64,000 nt of DNA, taken from NCBI RefSeq assembly GCF_000439375.1, contig NZ_ATMI01000031.1, positions 79,649 through 143,648 of the forward strand, given 5' to 3'. The stretch comes from Tatumella saanichensis (GTDB lineage Bacteria > Pseudomonadota > Gammaproteobacteria > Enterobacterales > Enterobacteriaceae). Of this stretch, positions 25,337-33,376 are shown in pieces. The translations under genes and the position numbers were made by a program. Each line of letters opens with the position of its first letter. Positions within the stretch are counted from its first letter, which is position 1. The notes under the pieces are model-generated. The model ran no database searches. It was not told the DNA's origin and was given only the letters and a program-made list of their open reading frames with translations.

Positions 25337-25874
25337 GGCTGTTTCGGACCTCACTACGGAGTTCGTTGGTCTCAAGCAGTTCTGATAGAGTACTCCAAAG
25401 CATACGGCGTGGCTTACTTTTCAGGCCACGCTCATAGCCTTTTGAAGCCAGAATCGACAACATTTCATCCTTCCAAAGTAGCATTGCCAATGAAATTTTA
25501 TCTATGTTGTAGTTCATCTGCCCCATTCTTTCCGTTCTGATATGGACAGCTTTTCGGGACCCTTCAGTCGCAACTTTGATACCCCACCAGCTTGGTACAA
25601 GAGTTTTAGCTGCATCAAGGTGGCACTCGGAAACAACCAAGGTAACTTTATCCATCACTGATGAGTAATAACCGATTTGTGCAGGTAGCCTCAGTAGATT
25701 ATCGCTTTTACTCTTGAGTTCATAACCATGCATTATTCCGTTGATCACGGTAATGTCTGCACGGCTTTCACCGAGATTCATGACAAACTCATCAACGACC
25801 AGTGTATCCGGATCTTTGTGGTGTTCTTTTAGAATTTTGGCATGAACAGCCTGTCTGACATCGATATCTTTCAT
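25296..25874 (-). CDS. sce7726-type protein with PD-(D/E)XK nuclease motif
   Basis: The 192-residue product contains DVRQAVHAKILKEHH, then SRADITVINGIMHGYELKSKS, here read as ADITVINGIMHGYELKS: an aspartate followed by E-x-K, the PD-(D/E)XK core. QIGYYSSVMDKVTLVVSE follows. The family is usually encoded next to the beta-type gene, as it is here. Activity is unproven; a nuclease acting on phage or plasmid DNA is the natural guess. It is on the same strand as the late genes but has no strong ribosome binding site. Confidence 0.8.
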   Translation of the reverse strand: MKDIDVRQAVHAKILKEHHKDPDTLVVDEFVMNLGESRADITVINGIMHGYELKSKSDNLLRLPAQIGYYSSVMDKVTLVVSECHLDAAKTLVPSWWGIKVATEGSRKAVHIRTERMGQMNYNIDKISLAMLLWKDEMLSILASKGYERGLKSKPRRMLWSTLSELLETNELRSEVRNSLKARINWRVDQRL

Positions 25875-26012
25875 TTCACTGGCCAGTATGTTCTCTGTGG
25901 ATCCTCAATATTGCAGGGTACGGACTTTAAATCCATAGGGAGACTATAGCAACAGCATTTCAACGCTTTCTCGAGGTAATGTCCAACTTGCTGAACACTA
26001 CGAGTATCGAAA

Positions 26013-26522
26013 TCACTCTAGGCGCCGGATTGCCTCAAGCTGATCATTCGCTTGGGCGATAGCCGTCAGTAAAGGCTCTATCCATAACACCGCTTGGCAG
26101 TAAGTTAGCTGGCTGGTGGCAGAGGAACCAGTACTGGTTGGGTCAGTGTTGCCGGCAGTATTGGACACTGCTTCGGCACGTAAACGGTACGCATAGCTGA
26201 GCAACCCGTCAGCAATAGCAGCAGGTACAGCAAACTCACAGCTCTCACGAGTTTTAAGGATGGTACGGTATTCAATGACCTTCTCCTCTGATTTGACTGT
26301 GGCCAGCCTATTTGCCCGACTCACCTCCGCCGATAAGCGACTTAAGGTCTCAAGCCTGACATCCTGCTGTGCTATGACTGCCGATTGCACTCTTATCTGC
26401 TCTTCTGCCTGCTCTGCCCGGTCGACAACTGCCTGGTAGCGATTAAATAGACTCCGCGACAATAAAGTCATGCTGGCCAATAACACGATGATGAACATCC
26501 CCGTGGTAATACGACTGGTCAT
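26013..26522 (-). CDS. Inner-membrane spanin Rz-like
   Basis: A 169-residue protein with one N-terminal membrane segment (FIIVLLASMTLLS) and a following coiled-coil part (YQAVVDRAEQAEEQIRVQ). It is the last lysis gene, after the endolysin. The C-terminal part contains TRESCEFAVPAAIADGLL and LTYCQAVLWIEPLL. Together with the lipoprotein encoded inside it in another frame, it would disrupt the outer membrane at the end of lysis. Confidence 0.85.
   Translation of the reverse strand: MTSRITTGMFIIVLLASMTLLSRSLFNRYQAVVDRAEQAEEQIRVQSAVIAQQDVRLETLSRLSAEVSRANRLATVKSEEKVIEYRTILKTRESCEFAVPAAIADGLLSYAYRLRAEAVSNTAGNTDPTSTGSSATSQLTYCQAVLWIEPLLTAIAQANDQLEAIRRLE
26105..26248 (-). CDS. Outer-membrane spanin lipoprotein Rz1-like, embedded in Rz
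   Basis: Read in the +1 frame inside the Rz gene, a 47-residue frame starts with GTG at 26248 and stops at 26105. It encodes VRAVSLLYLLLLLTGCSAM, a signal peptide with a lipobox LLTGC, followed by a short proline-rich tail (QPVLVPLPPAS). This is the classical Rz1 arrangement. The ribosome binding site is weak, and the start could be shifted. Confidence 0.8.
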   Translation of the reverse strand: MRAVSLLYLLLLLTGCSAMRTVYVPKQCPILPATLTQPVLVPLPPAS

Positions 26523-26530
26523 GGTTCACC

Positions 26531-27148
26531 TCATAGAAGTACCGCTTTTGCTCTTTCCAGACGCTCAGCGCGTTCACTCAGTCCTTTCTTACCCCCACTG
26601 ATCAGACGAGTGACCCGTATAAGGTCTGATGCACTCCCGATACAACCACTCACTGAAAAGTACCAAGCGGCTGAGCGAGCGGCTGGGATAGCCTCCCGGA
26701 GTAACTCAGGCTCTGTGAGCAAATCGATACTCAGTGCAGCACCACATAACCGGTAATTTTTTCTACCCGTCAGTTGCATCAACCCTCTCCCCCGGTAGTT
26801 CCAACCATCCTCTGCACTTCGGTTCCCCAATCGACGGTAATACACTAAATTGGCTATCGCTCTCTGATCTGCCGGCTTGCCACGGGTTCGGGCCAGTGCA
26901 TAAGCCTGCTGAGAGGTAATACGTGAGCCGAACGTACTGAGTAAACCTGCGGGGGGGTAGTTGAAACTCTCCTCCAGTGAACTGAAGCCGGCGGATTCAT
27001 GTCCGGATTGAGCAAGAAACATCGCCTTATCTTCTGGCGCTGTGATACCAAATTCTTCCAAGGCATCGCTTACCGGTAGGTACCAGCGTCGGGCCACCGG
27101 CAACGTAATACCCGTCGCCGTTTGAAATTGTTTAAGTTCCATAGTCAT
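26531..27148 (-). CDS. Endolysin, GH19 chitinase-like
   Basis: The 205-residue enzyme has the GH19 pattern: FLAQSGHESAGFSSLEESFNY with the likely catalytic glutamates, then GWNYRGRGLMQLTGRKNY and ARSAAWYF. It cleaves peptidoglycan. I chose the ATG at 27148 because it overlaps the holin stop (ATGA); the upstream extension of the frame falls within the holin gene. The product has no signal peptide, so release depends on the holin. Confidence 0.9.
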   Translation of the reverse strand: MTMELKQFQTATGITLPVARRWYLPVSDALEEFGITAPEDKAMFLAQSGHESAGFSSLEESFNYPPAGLLSTFGSRITSQQAYALARTRGKPADQRAIANLVYYRRLGNRSAEDGWNYRGRGLMQLTGRKNYRLCGAALSIDLLTEPELLREAIPAARSAAWYFSVSGCIGSASDLIRVTRLISGGKKGLSERAERLERAKAVLL

Positions 27149-27426
27149 AATCTCAATGGATCGAGCAACCGTGCAATATTTCCCTTGGCACGGCATACCG
27201 CTACACAGATAAGAAGATTGGCCATAACAACCGGCCAGTGGGTGGTCGTATAGTGGCCAGAAAAATAACCAATGGGGATACTGCCGTACACCACGACCAC
27301 AACCCAGGCGGTCAATGAGACAAACGGCCGATAGCGGTGCCCTTCCCGTTTCCAAAACATCAACACAGTCACTATGACCGCGCTCAATAGCATGTTCAGC
27401 AATGCCGGCCAATTATGAGCCTCCAT
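27145..27426 (-). CDS. Holin-like membrane protein (phage_holin_3 type)
   Basis: The 93-residue protein has three hydrophobic segments (LLNMLLSAVIVTVLMFW, SLTAWVVVVVYGSIPIG and VVMANLLICVAVC). Its position just before the endolysin supports a holin or antiholin role. It overlaps the preceding membrane-protein gene by 14 bases. Confidence 0.8.
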   Translation of the reverse strand: MEAHNWPALLNMLLSAVIVTVLMFWKREGHRYRPFVSLTAWVVVVVYGSIPIGYFSGHYTTTHWPVVMANLLICVAVCRAKGNIARLLDPLRL

Positions 27427-27796
27427 CTCTGCCTCCTCCTCGGAAACGGCGCATGAGCCAACTCATGTCACCGTTGTTCAGTGATGTCAGGAAACGGATA
27501 GCCACCGCAGCCACCAGCACCGCTCCCAGTGCATCCAGCGATTGTTCGGTGTATCCGGTCCACTGCTGAAGTTTTGAACCCACCAGCCCGGAGGCAATCA
27601 CCCCGGCGGCCCAGGAAACCAAAAAGTAGGCAATCTGGCGTAACCGACCAGGAGCGGGAGAGGACGCGATATAGAAGGTTGCACCGGCAAATGCACCAAA
27701 TAAAACACCATAATCAGCCCCGCTGAGGAGACCGTACAGACTTACCCCCGTCAGAGCGACAGTTGCCGCTCCAGTACCGGATATGGGCTCGGACAT
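27413..27796 (-). CDS. Putative holin (phage_holin_8-like)
   Basis: The 127-residue protein begins MSEPISGTGAATVALTGVSL and has four hydrophobic stretches, among them DYGVLFGAFAGATFYIAS and IAYFLVSWAAGVIASGLVG, as in a holin family common in enterobacterial prophages. GGAGGA before the ATG at 27796 fixes the start; the frame upstream of it has no support. Two holin-like proteins in a row suggest a holin/antiholin pair. It is the first gene of the lysis operon. Confidence 0.82.
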   Translation of the reverse strand: MSEPISGTGAATVALTGVSLYGLLSGADYGVLFGAFAGATFYIASSPAPGRLRQIAYFLVSWAAGVIASGLVGSKLQQWTGYTEQSLDALGAVLVAAVAIRFLTSLNNGDMSWLMRRFRGGGRDGGS

Positions 27797-27974
27797 AGCG
27801 TCCTCCAAATTGAGAAATAGTTTGCCTAGAAGGCAGAACAAGTCTTAGTGACCCGCATAAGCGCTTTTACTAAGCGTGATTGCGCGCACAAATTCCTTGG
27901 GTCTTTGCCATATCCCCCCTATCGAGTGTGTATATTTTAACCATGCCAGCACTCGCTATTTGGGTGGAAATTCT

Positions 27975-27994
27975 GTTCGGAAAAATTCCGGAAC
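27975..27994. promoter_or_regulatory. Imperfect palindrome, possible operator for toxin gene
   Basis: GTTC CGGAA-type inverted repeat (GTTCGGAAAAATTCCGGAAC) lies about 75 bases before the toxin-like gene, in the gap between divergent lysis and toxin genes. It could bind a regulator of either side. No regulator was identified. Confidence 0.3.
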
Positions 27995-28068
27995 AAGACT
28001 GACTCTGTTCATTGGCACTGAGAGGATGTTCAGTCCTCAGCTAACCATCATTAGAGGAAATAAACGTT

Positions 28069-28884
28069 ATGGATGACGTACTACAGGTCGCTATGACTCC
28101 GGTTCAAATTACTGCCATCTTGTCTGATAAATCGGTGACAGAATCGGAGACCCTCAATAACCGCTTATATGGAAGTCTGGACTTAGTCATCAGCAGCATC
28201 GAACTGGCTGGTGCAGCGTCTCTGTGTCTAGCTCCTGAACCCACGGGGATCACCAAAGCAGCCTGCATCACTGTTGGCGCTCATAGCTTGGATAATATTA
28301 AGACTGCCATTGACCGGATAATTACCGGTCTTGATTCCCGCACAACAACTTACAGAGCCGCGGTCGCCTTAGCTAAAAAATTGGGTGCTGAAGATGTCAC
28401 GGCTTGGAAAGTGGGTCTTGCTGCAGATATTGCTGTTCCTCTTGGCTTCGCTGCGGCAGTAGGTGCGGCCAGAGTTATTGCTATTCGGGCTGGACGTATC
28501 CGCCTCGCTCTCCACGAGTCAGCAACTGGACTTAAACCGGGTGGTCATACCATAAGGGATCATATCGGGAAAAATCGTGAACAGCTTTTAACAAGGCTGT
28601 TATCAAAAAAAAGCAGGATGGGTGCAGGGTCATTCACCAATATCGATGTCGCTGAACGCGCTATTACGGCTGCACTAAGAGCTAACGCTGCAAATATCCG
28701 AGGCTGGAGCCATTACTCTGAACTGAAGCTGACAATAGATTATGTGGCCGGATACAAGGTTGGCAGTTACATCAAGCGAGGATCCACTGAACTCGTTTCT
28801 ACCTCAAAATTGCGTTTAGTACTCGAATACAAGCCTTATAACGGAAAACCGTATTATCTTCTCACTGCATTCCCGACATGGTGA
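28069..28884 (+). CDS. Toxin with C-terminal RNase A-like (CdiA-CT type) domain
   Basis: The 271-residue protein has two parts. Residues 1-150 are small-residue-rich and partly hydrophobic (AADIAVPLGFAAAVGAARVI). Residues 153-271 fit the bacterial RNase A-like toxin domain: LKPGGHTIRDHIGKNREQLL with conserved histidines at 160 and 165, SFTNIDVAERAITAALRAN, IKRGSTELVSTSKLRLVLEY and the final YYLLTAFPT. These domains are normally C-terminal ends of CdiA-like contact toxins and cleave RNA. Here the domain is in a stand-alone protein with no signal peptide or delivery domain, on the strand opposite to the lysis genes next to it. Release by phage lysis is an inference. Confidence 0.82.
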   Translation: MDDVLQVAMTPVQITAILSDKSVTESETLNNRLYGSLDLVISSIELAGAASLCLAPEPTGITKAACITVGAHSLDNIKTAIDRIITGLDSRTTTYRAAVALAKKLGAEDVTAWKVGLAADIAVPLGFAAAVGAARVIAIRAGRIRLALHESATGLKPGGHTIRDHIGKNREQLLTRLLSKKSRMGAGSFTNIDVAERAITAALRANAANIRGWSHYSELKLTIDYVAGYKVGSYIKRGSTELVSTSKLRLVLEYKPYNGKPYYLLTAFPTW

Positions 28885-29183
28885 TCCCAATGAAAAATCC
28901 TTATCCGTTAATAAACAATCTTATGGGGGCTTATCTCAATCAGGATTTCGATTACATCTGCGAGACTGACTCTATTGAAGGGGCTGTGGATTACTACATA
29001 TCAAATTGCCCTGCCGGCATTCTTGGTCTACTGACCGAGGAGTTCGACCTGTTTATCAGTGAGCATCGGGACGACCCAAATATGGCCTTTGAAGAGTTGT
29101 TTCACCCAGAGGTACTGATTGAGGATATCCAAGAATTTATCGTTCTGTTTAAGTGCAAAATCATTGCTGCCGGTAAAGGCTGA
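28878..29183 (+). CDS. Immunity protein (CdiI-like) for the RNase-like toxin
   Basis: The gene overlaps the toxin stop codon by seven bases. The 101-residue product is acidic, with YPLINNLMGAYLNQDFDYIC at the start, which matches a CdiI-type immunity family (LxxLMGAYFHQD pattern). It would bind and block the toxin domain. ATG 28890 is an alternative start that gives 97 residues. The tight coupling and family match make the toxin/immunity reading strong. Confidence 0.8.
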   Translation: MVIPMKNPYPLINNLMGAYLNQDFDYICETDSIEGAVDYYISNCPAGILGLLTEEFDLFISEHRDDPNMAFEELFHPEVLIEDIQEFIVLFKCKIIAAGKG

Positions 29184-29205
29184 GGACTCTAAGAACTACC
29201 GCCCG

Positions 29206-30282
29206 TCACTCGCGAGCGGTAGCACCCTTTTCGACCAATAACGACATATTCTCGATTTCAGAGACTGTGATCGCAAATCGTTCATACTCCAGTTCCACCC
29301 CTAATGCTCGGCGACCACAACGTAAAGCGGCTTTTATGGATGAACCGGATCCCATAAAAAAATCAGCCACCAGCTCTCCGGGACGACTGCTGGCTAAAAT
29401 GATGTCCCGCAACATTTCAGCAGGCTTCTCACAAGGGTGTTTACCTACGTAATACCCAACCGGCGGATAGGTCCAAACGTCGGTATAAGGTACAGTTACA
29501 GAAACTGAGAAGTACCGCCGTAAAGCCTTAAGCTTCTCGGAGCAGGCTTTATATTCAATGCAGAGTTCTTTGTAGCGACTACTCAGCAAACCACCGTCTT
29601 GAGTCAGAAGTGACGCTTTACCGTTTACCCGAGCAGCCTCTGCAAATAACTCACACAGAGTTCGGTAATCATCTTCAACAGGTAGATACCACTGCTGCTT
29701 GCTGAACCAATGTGCTGCCGATTGTTTCCCCGTTCTCCTGACAATCTCACTGACACTGATACCAGCCTGCTCCCTAGCATGACGAAAATAATGGATAAGC
29801 GGGGCCATGATCCCGGCTCTCAGAGCGCTGCATCGTTTCTGATACGGATCCCCGCCCCCTCTAACCGGTCCCGGATATGATTCCGCAAACAAGATACGCT
29901 CCGTCGCAGGGAAATAACTTCTCAAACTCTGTTTACTGCAACCATTCCAGCGCCCATAAGGCTTTGCCCAAACGATATGGTTAAGGACATTAAAATGGTT
30001 CCGCATCATTATTTCGATATCGGCACTCAACCTGTGGCCACAGAAGAGATAAAGACTTCCTTCTGGTTTAAGTATCCGAGCAAAGGCTTCTAGACATTTT
30101 TCCAGCCAGTCCAAATAGTCCTCATCCCCATGCCACTGGCGGTCCCACCCCTCCGGCTTTACTCTGAAATAAGGTGGATCCGTCACAATCAGATCGACTG
30201 AACCTTCCTGCATTCCGGCCATCATTTCCAAGCAGTCTGCATTCACTAATTCGGCACCGCTCACATTTAACGTACGTTTCAT
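29206..30282 (-). CDS. DNA methyltransferase (N6-adenine/N4-cytosine type)
   Basis: The 358-residue product has the catalytic motif DLIVTDPPYFRV at about residue 30 and the SAM-binding part VADFFMGSGSSIKAALRCG near the C-terminus, i.e. DPPY before FxGxG (beta-type order). A segment of about 120 residues between them contains a possible helix-turn-helix (REQAGISVSEIVRRTGK). No matching restriction gene is next to it, so it is probably an orphan methylase protecting phage DNA or affecting regulation. Confidence 0.88.
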   Translation of the reverse strand: MKRTLNVSGAELVNADCLEMMAGMQEGSVDLIVTDPPYFRVKPEGWDRQWHGDEDYLDWLEKCLEAFARILKPEGSLYLFCGHRLSADIEIMMRNHFNVLNHIVWAKPYGRWNGCSKQSLRSYFPATERILFAESYPGPVRGGGDPYQKRCSALRAGIMAPLIHYFRHAREQAGISVSEIVRRTGKQSAAHWFSKQQWYLPVEDDYRTLCELFAEAARVNGKASLLTQDGGLLSSRYKELCIEYKACSEKLKALRRYFSVSVTVPYTDVWTYPPVGYYVGKHPCEKPAEMLRDIILASSRPGELVADFFMGSGSSIKAALRCGRRALGVELEYERFAITVSEIENMSLLVEKGATARE

Positions 30283-30359
30283 AGATCACCCAGCTCAACT
30301 CTGATAGGCTCAGATTGCTTTCGCGCGAAGGCGGTGAGCCTGGGTTTGCTTATCATCAT
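30279..30359 (-). CDS. Possible 26-residue leader-type small protein
   Basis: An ATGATG frame of 26 codons ends in TGA overlapping the methyltransferase start (ATGA). AGGGG lies upstream. Product MMISKPRLTAFARKQSEPIR and six more residues is basic. The overlap suggests translational coupling with the methyltransferase; no family is known. Confidence 0.3.
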   Translation of the reverse strand: MMISKPRLTAFARKQSEPIRVELGDL

Positions 30360-30670
30360 CCTACCCCTGAGCAAATGGCCGGAATGTGCTGTTTAACATC
30401 CGGTGGCTCACCTTCAAAGCAGCTTCTTCATCCCCCAGATGTGATCCCTCATCCAGTAAAGTTATACAGAAATGATAAAGTTCATTATGAGGGCAGCCTT
30501 AAAGGTATCGATGCATGTCGGAGATGAATTATCTTCCGTCGATGGCAGGCAGGGATAACGCGTAGCTCACTCTCAATAATGATTCGATTTAGACGCTTCA
30601 TGGCTGTAAGGGTGCCTGTTTTCATGGAATAAGACATGCTCCGCCCTCTCGATTAAAAGGAATTAATCCC
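30360..30670. other. Gap upstream of methyltransferase and membrane-protein gene
   Basis: No conserved gene was recognised. The region separates divergent transcription units and should hold a promoter for each. AAAGGAA close to 30656 is the ribosome binding site of the following gene. Confidence 0.4.
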
Positions 30671-31129
30671 ATGAATTTTATAGTGAAACTCTGTGTTTTC
30701 TTTATTATCGGCGCCACTACGATTTATTACGTATCTCAGTACGTTACTGTTCTGCCGTCACCGGCTTATCTGGGCCTCATTCCCCTGCTACTTTTTCCAG
30801 CAAATTACTGTATTCAGGTCATCATGAAGCTGGTGAGTTCAGACAGCCACCCTTTACTCACGACCTACGAGCTGTCAAAACTCACTCCTCTCATCGAGAG
30901 GAAAAAGGCTCAGATCGAGCGGCTGCTGCTTTTTTACAGCCTAGCGGCCTTGCTGATCGCAATTGGTTGTTTAATGACTCCGGCATTTTTTTACCGTCAA
31001 TTTCTGGCTATCACCGGGGGCTTAATCATTGCCTCTGTTTACTCTCTAACATTCATCAGATCAGTTGCCAGCGAAATTCACAGGCTGGAATTTACCTTGA
31101 ACCAACGCGATAAATATAAAAATAGCTGA
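30671..31129 (+). CDS. Membrane protein of unknown function
   Basis: The 152-residue product has four hydrophobic segments, two near the N-terminus (VKLCVFFIIGATTIYYVS, YLGLIPLLLFPANYC) and two in the second half (LLLFYSLAALLIAIGCLM, FLAITGGLIIASVYSL), and a charged loop between. It lies alone on the plus strand among minus-strand phage genes, which is typical of lysogenic conversion genes. A superinfection-exclusion role is possible but not shown. Confidence 0.6.
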   Translation: MNFIVKLCVFFIIGATTIYYVSQYVTVLPSPAYLGLIPLLLFPANYCIQVIMKLVSSDSHPLLTTYELSKLTPLIERKKAQIERLLLFYSLAALLIAIGCLMTPAFFYRQFLAITGGLIIASVYSLTFIRSVASEIHRLEFTLNQRDKYKNS

Positions 31130-31446
31130 ACAGAATTGGCGCTTTGCTTAACAAGGCTTAGGCGTTCTTGAGGGAAATATTGCAGGATAAAGCGGTCAAG
31201 TCAGGTAGGAAGTTTGGTTGATAAGCATGGTAAGCATTACTTAAGCCGTGAAGAAATACAGTTAGAGTGGAACACGTTCTCAACACCAGCAACCGGTAAT
31301 GCAAAAAAATTATGGCATACCGAGTAGAAACCCGATGTTTTGCTCTCGCACACTACTCATAGCTTAATCTGATTAAAGCATTGTGTGGCTCACACATCAA
31401 GAGCGCAAAATGCGCTCGAACACACAAAAATACTAAGTTTTCAAAA
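31130..31446. other. Gap with a short open fragment
   Basis: There is no full gene. A plus-strand reading frame is open from at least 31217 to a TAG at 31325-31327 and encodes VDKHGKHYLSREEIQLEWN and then TPATGNAKKLWHTE without its own start; it looks like a gene remnant, family not recognised. Confidence 0.4.
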
Positions 31447-32163
31447 TCACTCTATCATTTCACGGTGTTTTGCTAAATGTTCTTTCAGCGGACGGTCATT
31501 TTCATTATCGGGTAATAATAAACTCTGGCCATCAAATCTTTTGTATTCAGTATTATGTAATCGGTCAGAAATACGTACCTTAAAATTGTCATCAATCCAC
31601 AGTAACCCACGGTCAAAGAGCGTATGAATATCACTTTTCAATAAAATCCCATGGCAGGATTTAGTGTGCGACGCACCGGCATAAGGGACAATGTGGGCTG
31701 CTTCCAGAAGTACATCTACTGTACAGCCTGTGACGGCACACTGTCTTCGATATGCTTTAAGTAAACGTTTTCGGAACTGTGGCTGCCCTTGTCTTAGAAC
31801 AACTTCACGGAGTACCCTCCGTCGAAAGTCAGTGAAATTTTCAGGACCTTCCTCAAAGACTTCTGAGCTTAGTTCGGTTAGCAACAGCTCAGTTTCATTT
31901 TGATCACCATGGGTTTGCTTATGGTAATTCTTCCATTCGCCATATTGACGTGAATGCGTACTGATACCAACACGTTCTGGCTCGCGCTTGGCAATTTCTT
32001 CCTTGAATTCCTGCCTGGTAGGTACTCTTCCGTATTTTACAAAAAGATCATCACAACAATCCCAAACAGCTCTGACTAGCTTACCTGTAGGATAGCCACT
32101 TTTATTACGCAACGTATCACGATCGCCACCACTGTCCATTTCTACCACCGGCTCATGCCTCAT
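31447..32163 (-). CDS. HNH endonuclease-like protein (HNH_2)
   Basis: The 238-residue product has its HNH part at residues about 150-215: CAVTGCTVDVLLEAAHIVPY, then CHGILLKSDIHTLFDRGLLW, with the AAHIxPY and LxxDIHxLFD patterns. The N-terminal half is charged and of unknown fold. An in-frame ATG at 32139 is an alternative start. A second HNH_2 gene is at 36584-37519; the two share only the nuclease part. It lies in the delayed-early region behind the Q-like gene and could act in DNA processing or host DNA cutting. Confidence 0.75.
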   Translation of the reverse strand: MRHEPVVEMDSGGDRDTLRNKSGYPTGKLVRAVWDCCDDLFVKYGRVPTRQEFKEEIAKREPERVGISTHSRQYGEWKNYHKQTHGDQNETELLLTELSSEVFEEGPENFTDFRRRVLREVVLRQGQPQFRKRLLKAYRRQCAVTGCTVDVLLEAAHIVPYAGASHTKSCHGILLKSDIHTLFDRGLLWIDDNFKVRISDRLHNTEYKRFDGQSLLLPDNENDRPLKEHLAKHREMIE

Positions 32164-32249
32164 ACGGATAGAATAATTTATCAGGAATAACCCTAAAACT
32201 GTATTTCAAAAGACTTTTACTCTGTAATAAAATTTGATACCTCTCAGTG

Positions 32250-32792
32250 TTATCTTGAAAGTCGTCTGAACTCATCACAGAACGGCCCGTACAGTGCAAA
32301 TTCTGCCACATTAAGCCAGCAGTCTATTCGACGCCTACAGGTCGCCAAACTCAGCTCTGGGCATCTCGTCATCAATTCCCCTGCTAATTGCCGCTTACTT
32401 TTGCCGTGTCCATCATACCGCTGATGCAATAATTTGAGCAGCGCTGGTGAGCCCTCAAATACTTGACCGATAATTCTGTCTATGGCCAACGCTTCATCAT
32501 CAGAACAAAAGGCAAGACGGCTGTTTAACCGTCCCTTTACTATTTCTTCAAGGAAGGCACGTAGTTCCTCATAACTGGTCCCTGCTGCACTAAGTTCGGC
32601 AATGGCATGGGTTAGTGCTTTCTTCGTCATCACTTGCCCAGATAACAGCTGATTGAAAATACTCCCTTGCTTGTGCTTCGCGATATACGACCAGCGTCCC
32701 CACATTTTCAACCGCCCCTGTACCCATAACCGGTCCAATGTCGTAAGGCGGCAGGCCTCATCGTGCTTCGCAACTTCTGTTGGATAGATCAT
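32250..32792 (-). CDS. DUF1133 protein, probable Q-like late antiterminator
   Basis: The 180-residue product begins MIYPTEVAKHDEACRLTTLD and has QGRLKMWGRWSYIAKHKQGS, FNQLLSGQVMTKKAL and SKRQLAGELMTRCPELSLAT, all typical of DUF1133. In lambdoid prophages DUF1133 genes take the place of Q, upstream of the late operon. The role as late regulator is inference from position. It is followed by the HNH gene and then the late region. Confidence 0.8.
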   Translation of the reverse strand: MIYPTEVAKHDEACRLTTLDRLWVQGRLKMWGRWSYIAKHKQGSIFNQLLSGQVMTKKALTHAIAELSAAGTSYEELRAFLEEIVKGRLNSRLAFCSDDEALAIDRIIGQVFEGSPALLKLLHQRYDGHGKSKRQLAGELMTRCPELSLATCRRRIDCWLNVAEFALYGPFCDEFRRLSR

Positions 32793-32809
32793 AGTATTGC
32801 CTCCCCAAA

Positions 32810-33349
32810 TTATTTACCGGCCGCCTTGATAACACCGATGGCCATCACCCTGTCCAAGAACCGGAACAATAACTCCAACTGTGTGCCGTTCTGTGCCTCA
32901 AAGGCTGGTGTATTTGCGTGTAGATAGTCATGACATTGACGACATAGGGGTATCACAAACAGGTCATGTGACCGGGTCGCGGTACCTCCAAGTCCATGGC
33001 CGGTAATGTGGTGCGGGTCGTCAGCGGGCTTATTACACCCTAAGCAGGTCTGATGCTTCACCCAGCGGGTATAGTGAGTATTCTCCCACCGGTGACGCTT
33101 TGGACGTAACATGAAAGCCTCCGGACTATCAGGGTCAGCCTGTAATGTCACAACGGGTTCCACCGCTAACTCTGCCTCACTAGGGAAATCACCGTCAGGT
33201 ATCAGCCCCGAAGGTAAGCCTTTGAGGCATTCAGGTACTGTAGAAATCAGCAACTGTGGCTCACGAAACAATGCCAACAGATTGCGTCCTGGCCTGAACA
33301 GCACCGTTCCGGTTAATGAGGCGATATCCGGGGTTAGTAACACGCGCAT
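32810..33349 (-). CDS. DUF968-type phage protein with zinc-binding HNH-like part
   Basis: The 179-residue product has CLGCNKPADDPHHITGHGLG and then FVIPLCRQCHDYLHANTPAF: two CxxC pairs around a PHHxxGHG element, the DUF968 pattern often grouped with HNH/NinG-like recombination proteins. GGAGGGAG is found before the ATG at 33349, which I prefer to the ATG at 33364. It lies between the replication gene and the Q-like gene, as NinG-type genes do. Confidence 0.8.
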   Translation of the reverse strand: MRVLLTPDIASLTGTVLFRPGRNLLALFREPQLLISTVPECLKGLPSGLIPDGDFPSEAELAVEPVVTLQADPDSPEAFMLRPKRHRWENTHYTRWVKHQTCLGCNKPADDPHHITGHGLGGTATRSHDLFVIPLCRQCHDYLHANTPAFEAQNGTQLELLFRFLDRVMAIGVIKAAGK

Positions 33350-33376
33350 ACTCACTCCCTCCATGGCAGATATTGC

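Noticed and set aside
27876..28076. A 66-residue plus-strand frame before the toxin gene
   Set aside because: It covers the promoter region, contains the palindrome and has no recognisable product.
30360..30527. A 70-residue plus-strand frame (30315-30527) upstream of the membrane protein
   Set aside because: No ribosome binding site or family, and it overlaps the better supported minus-strand small frame.
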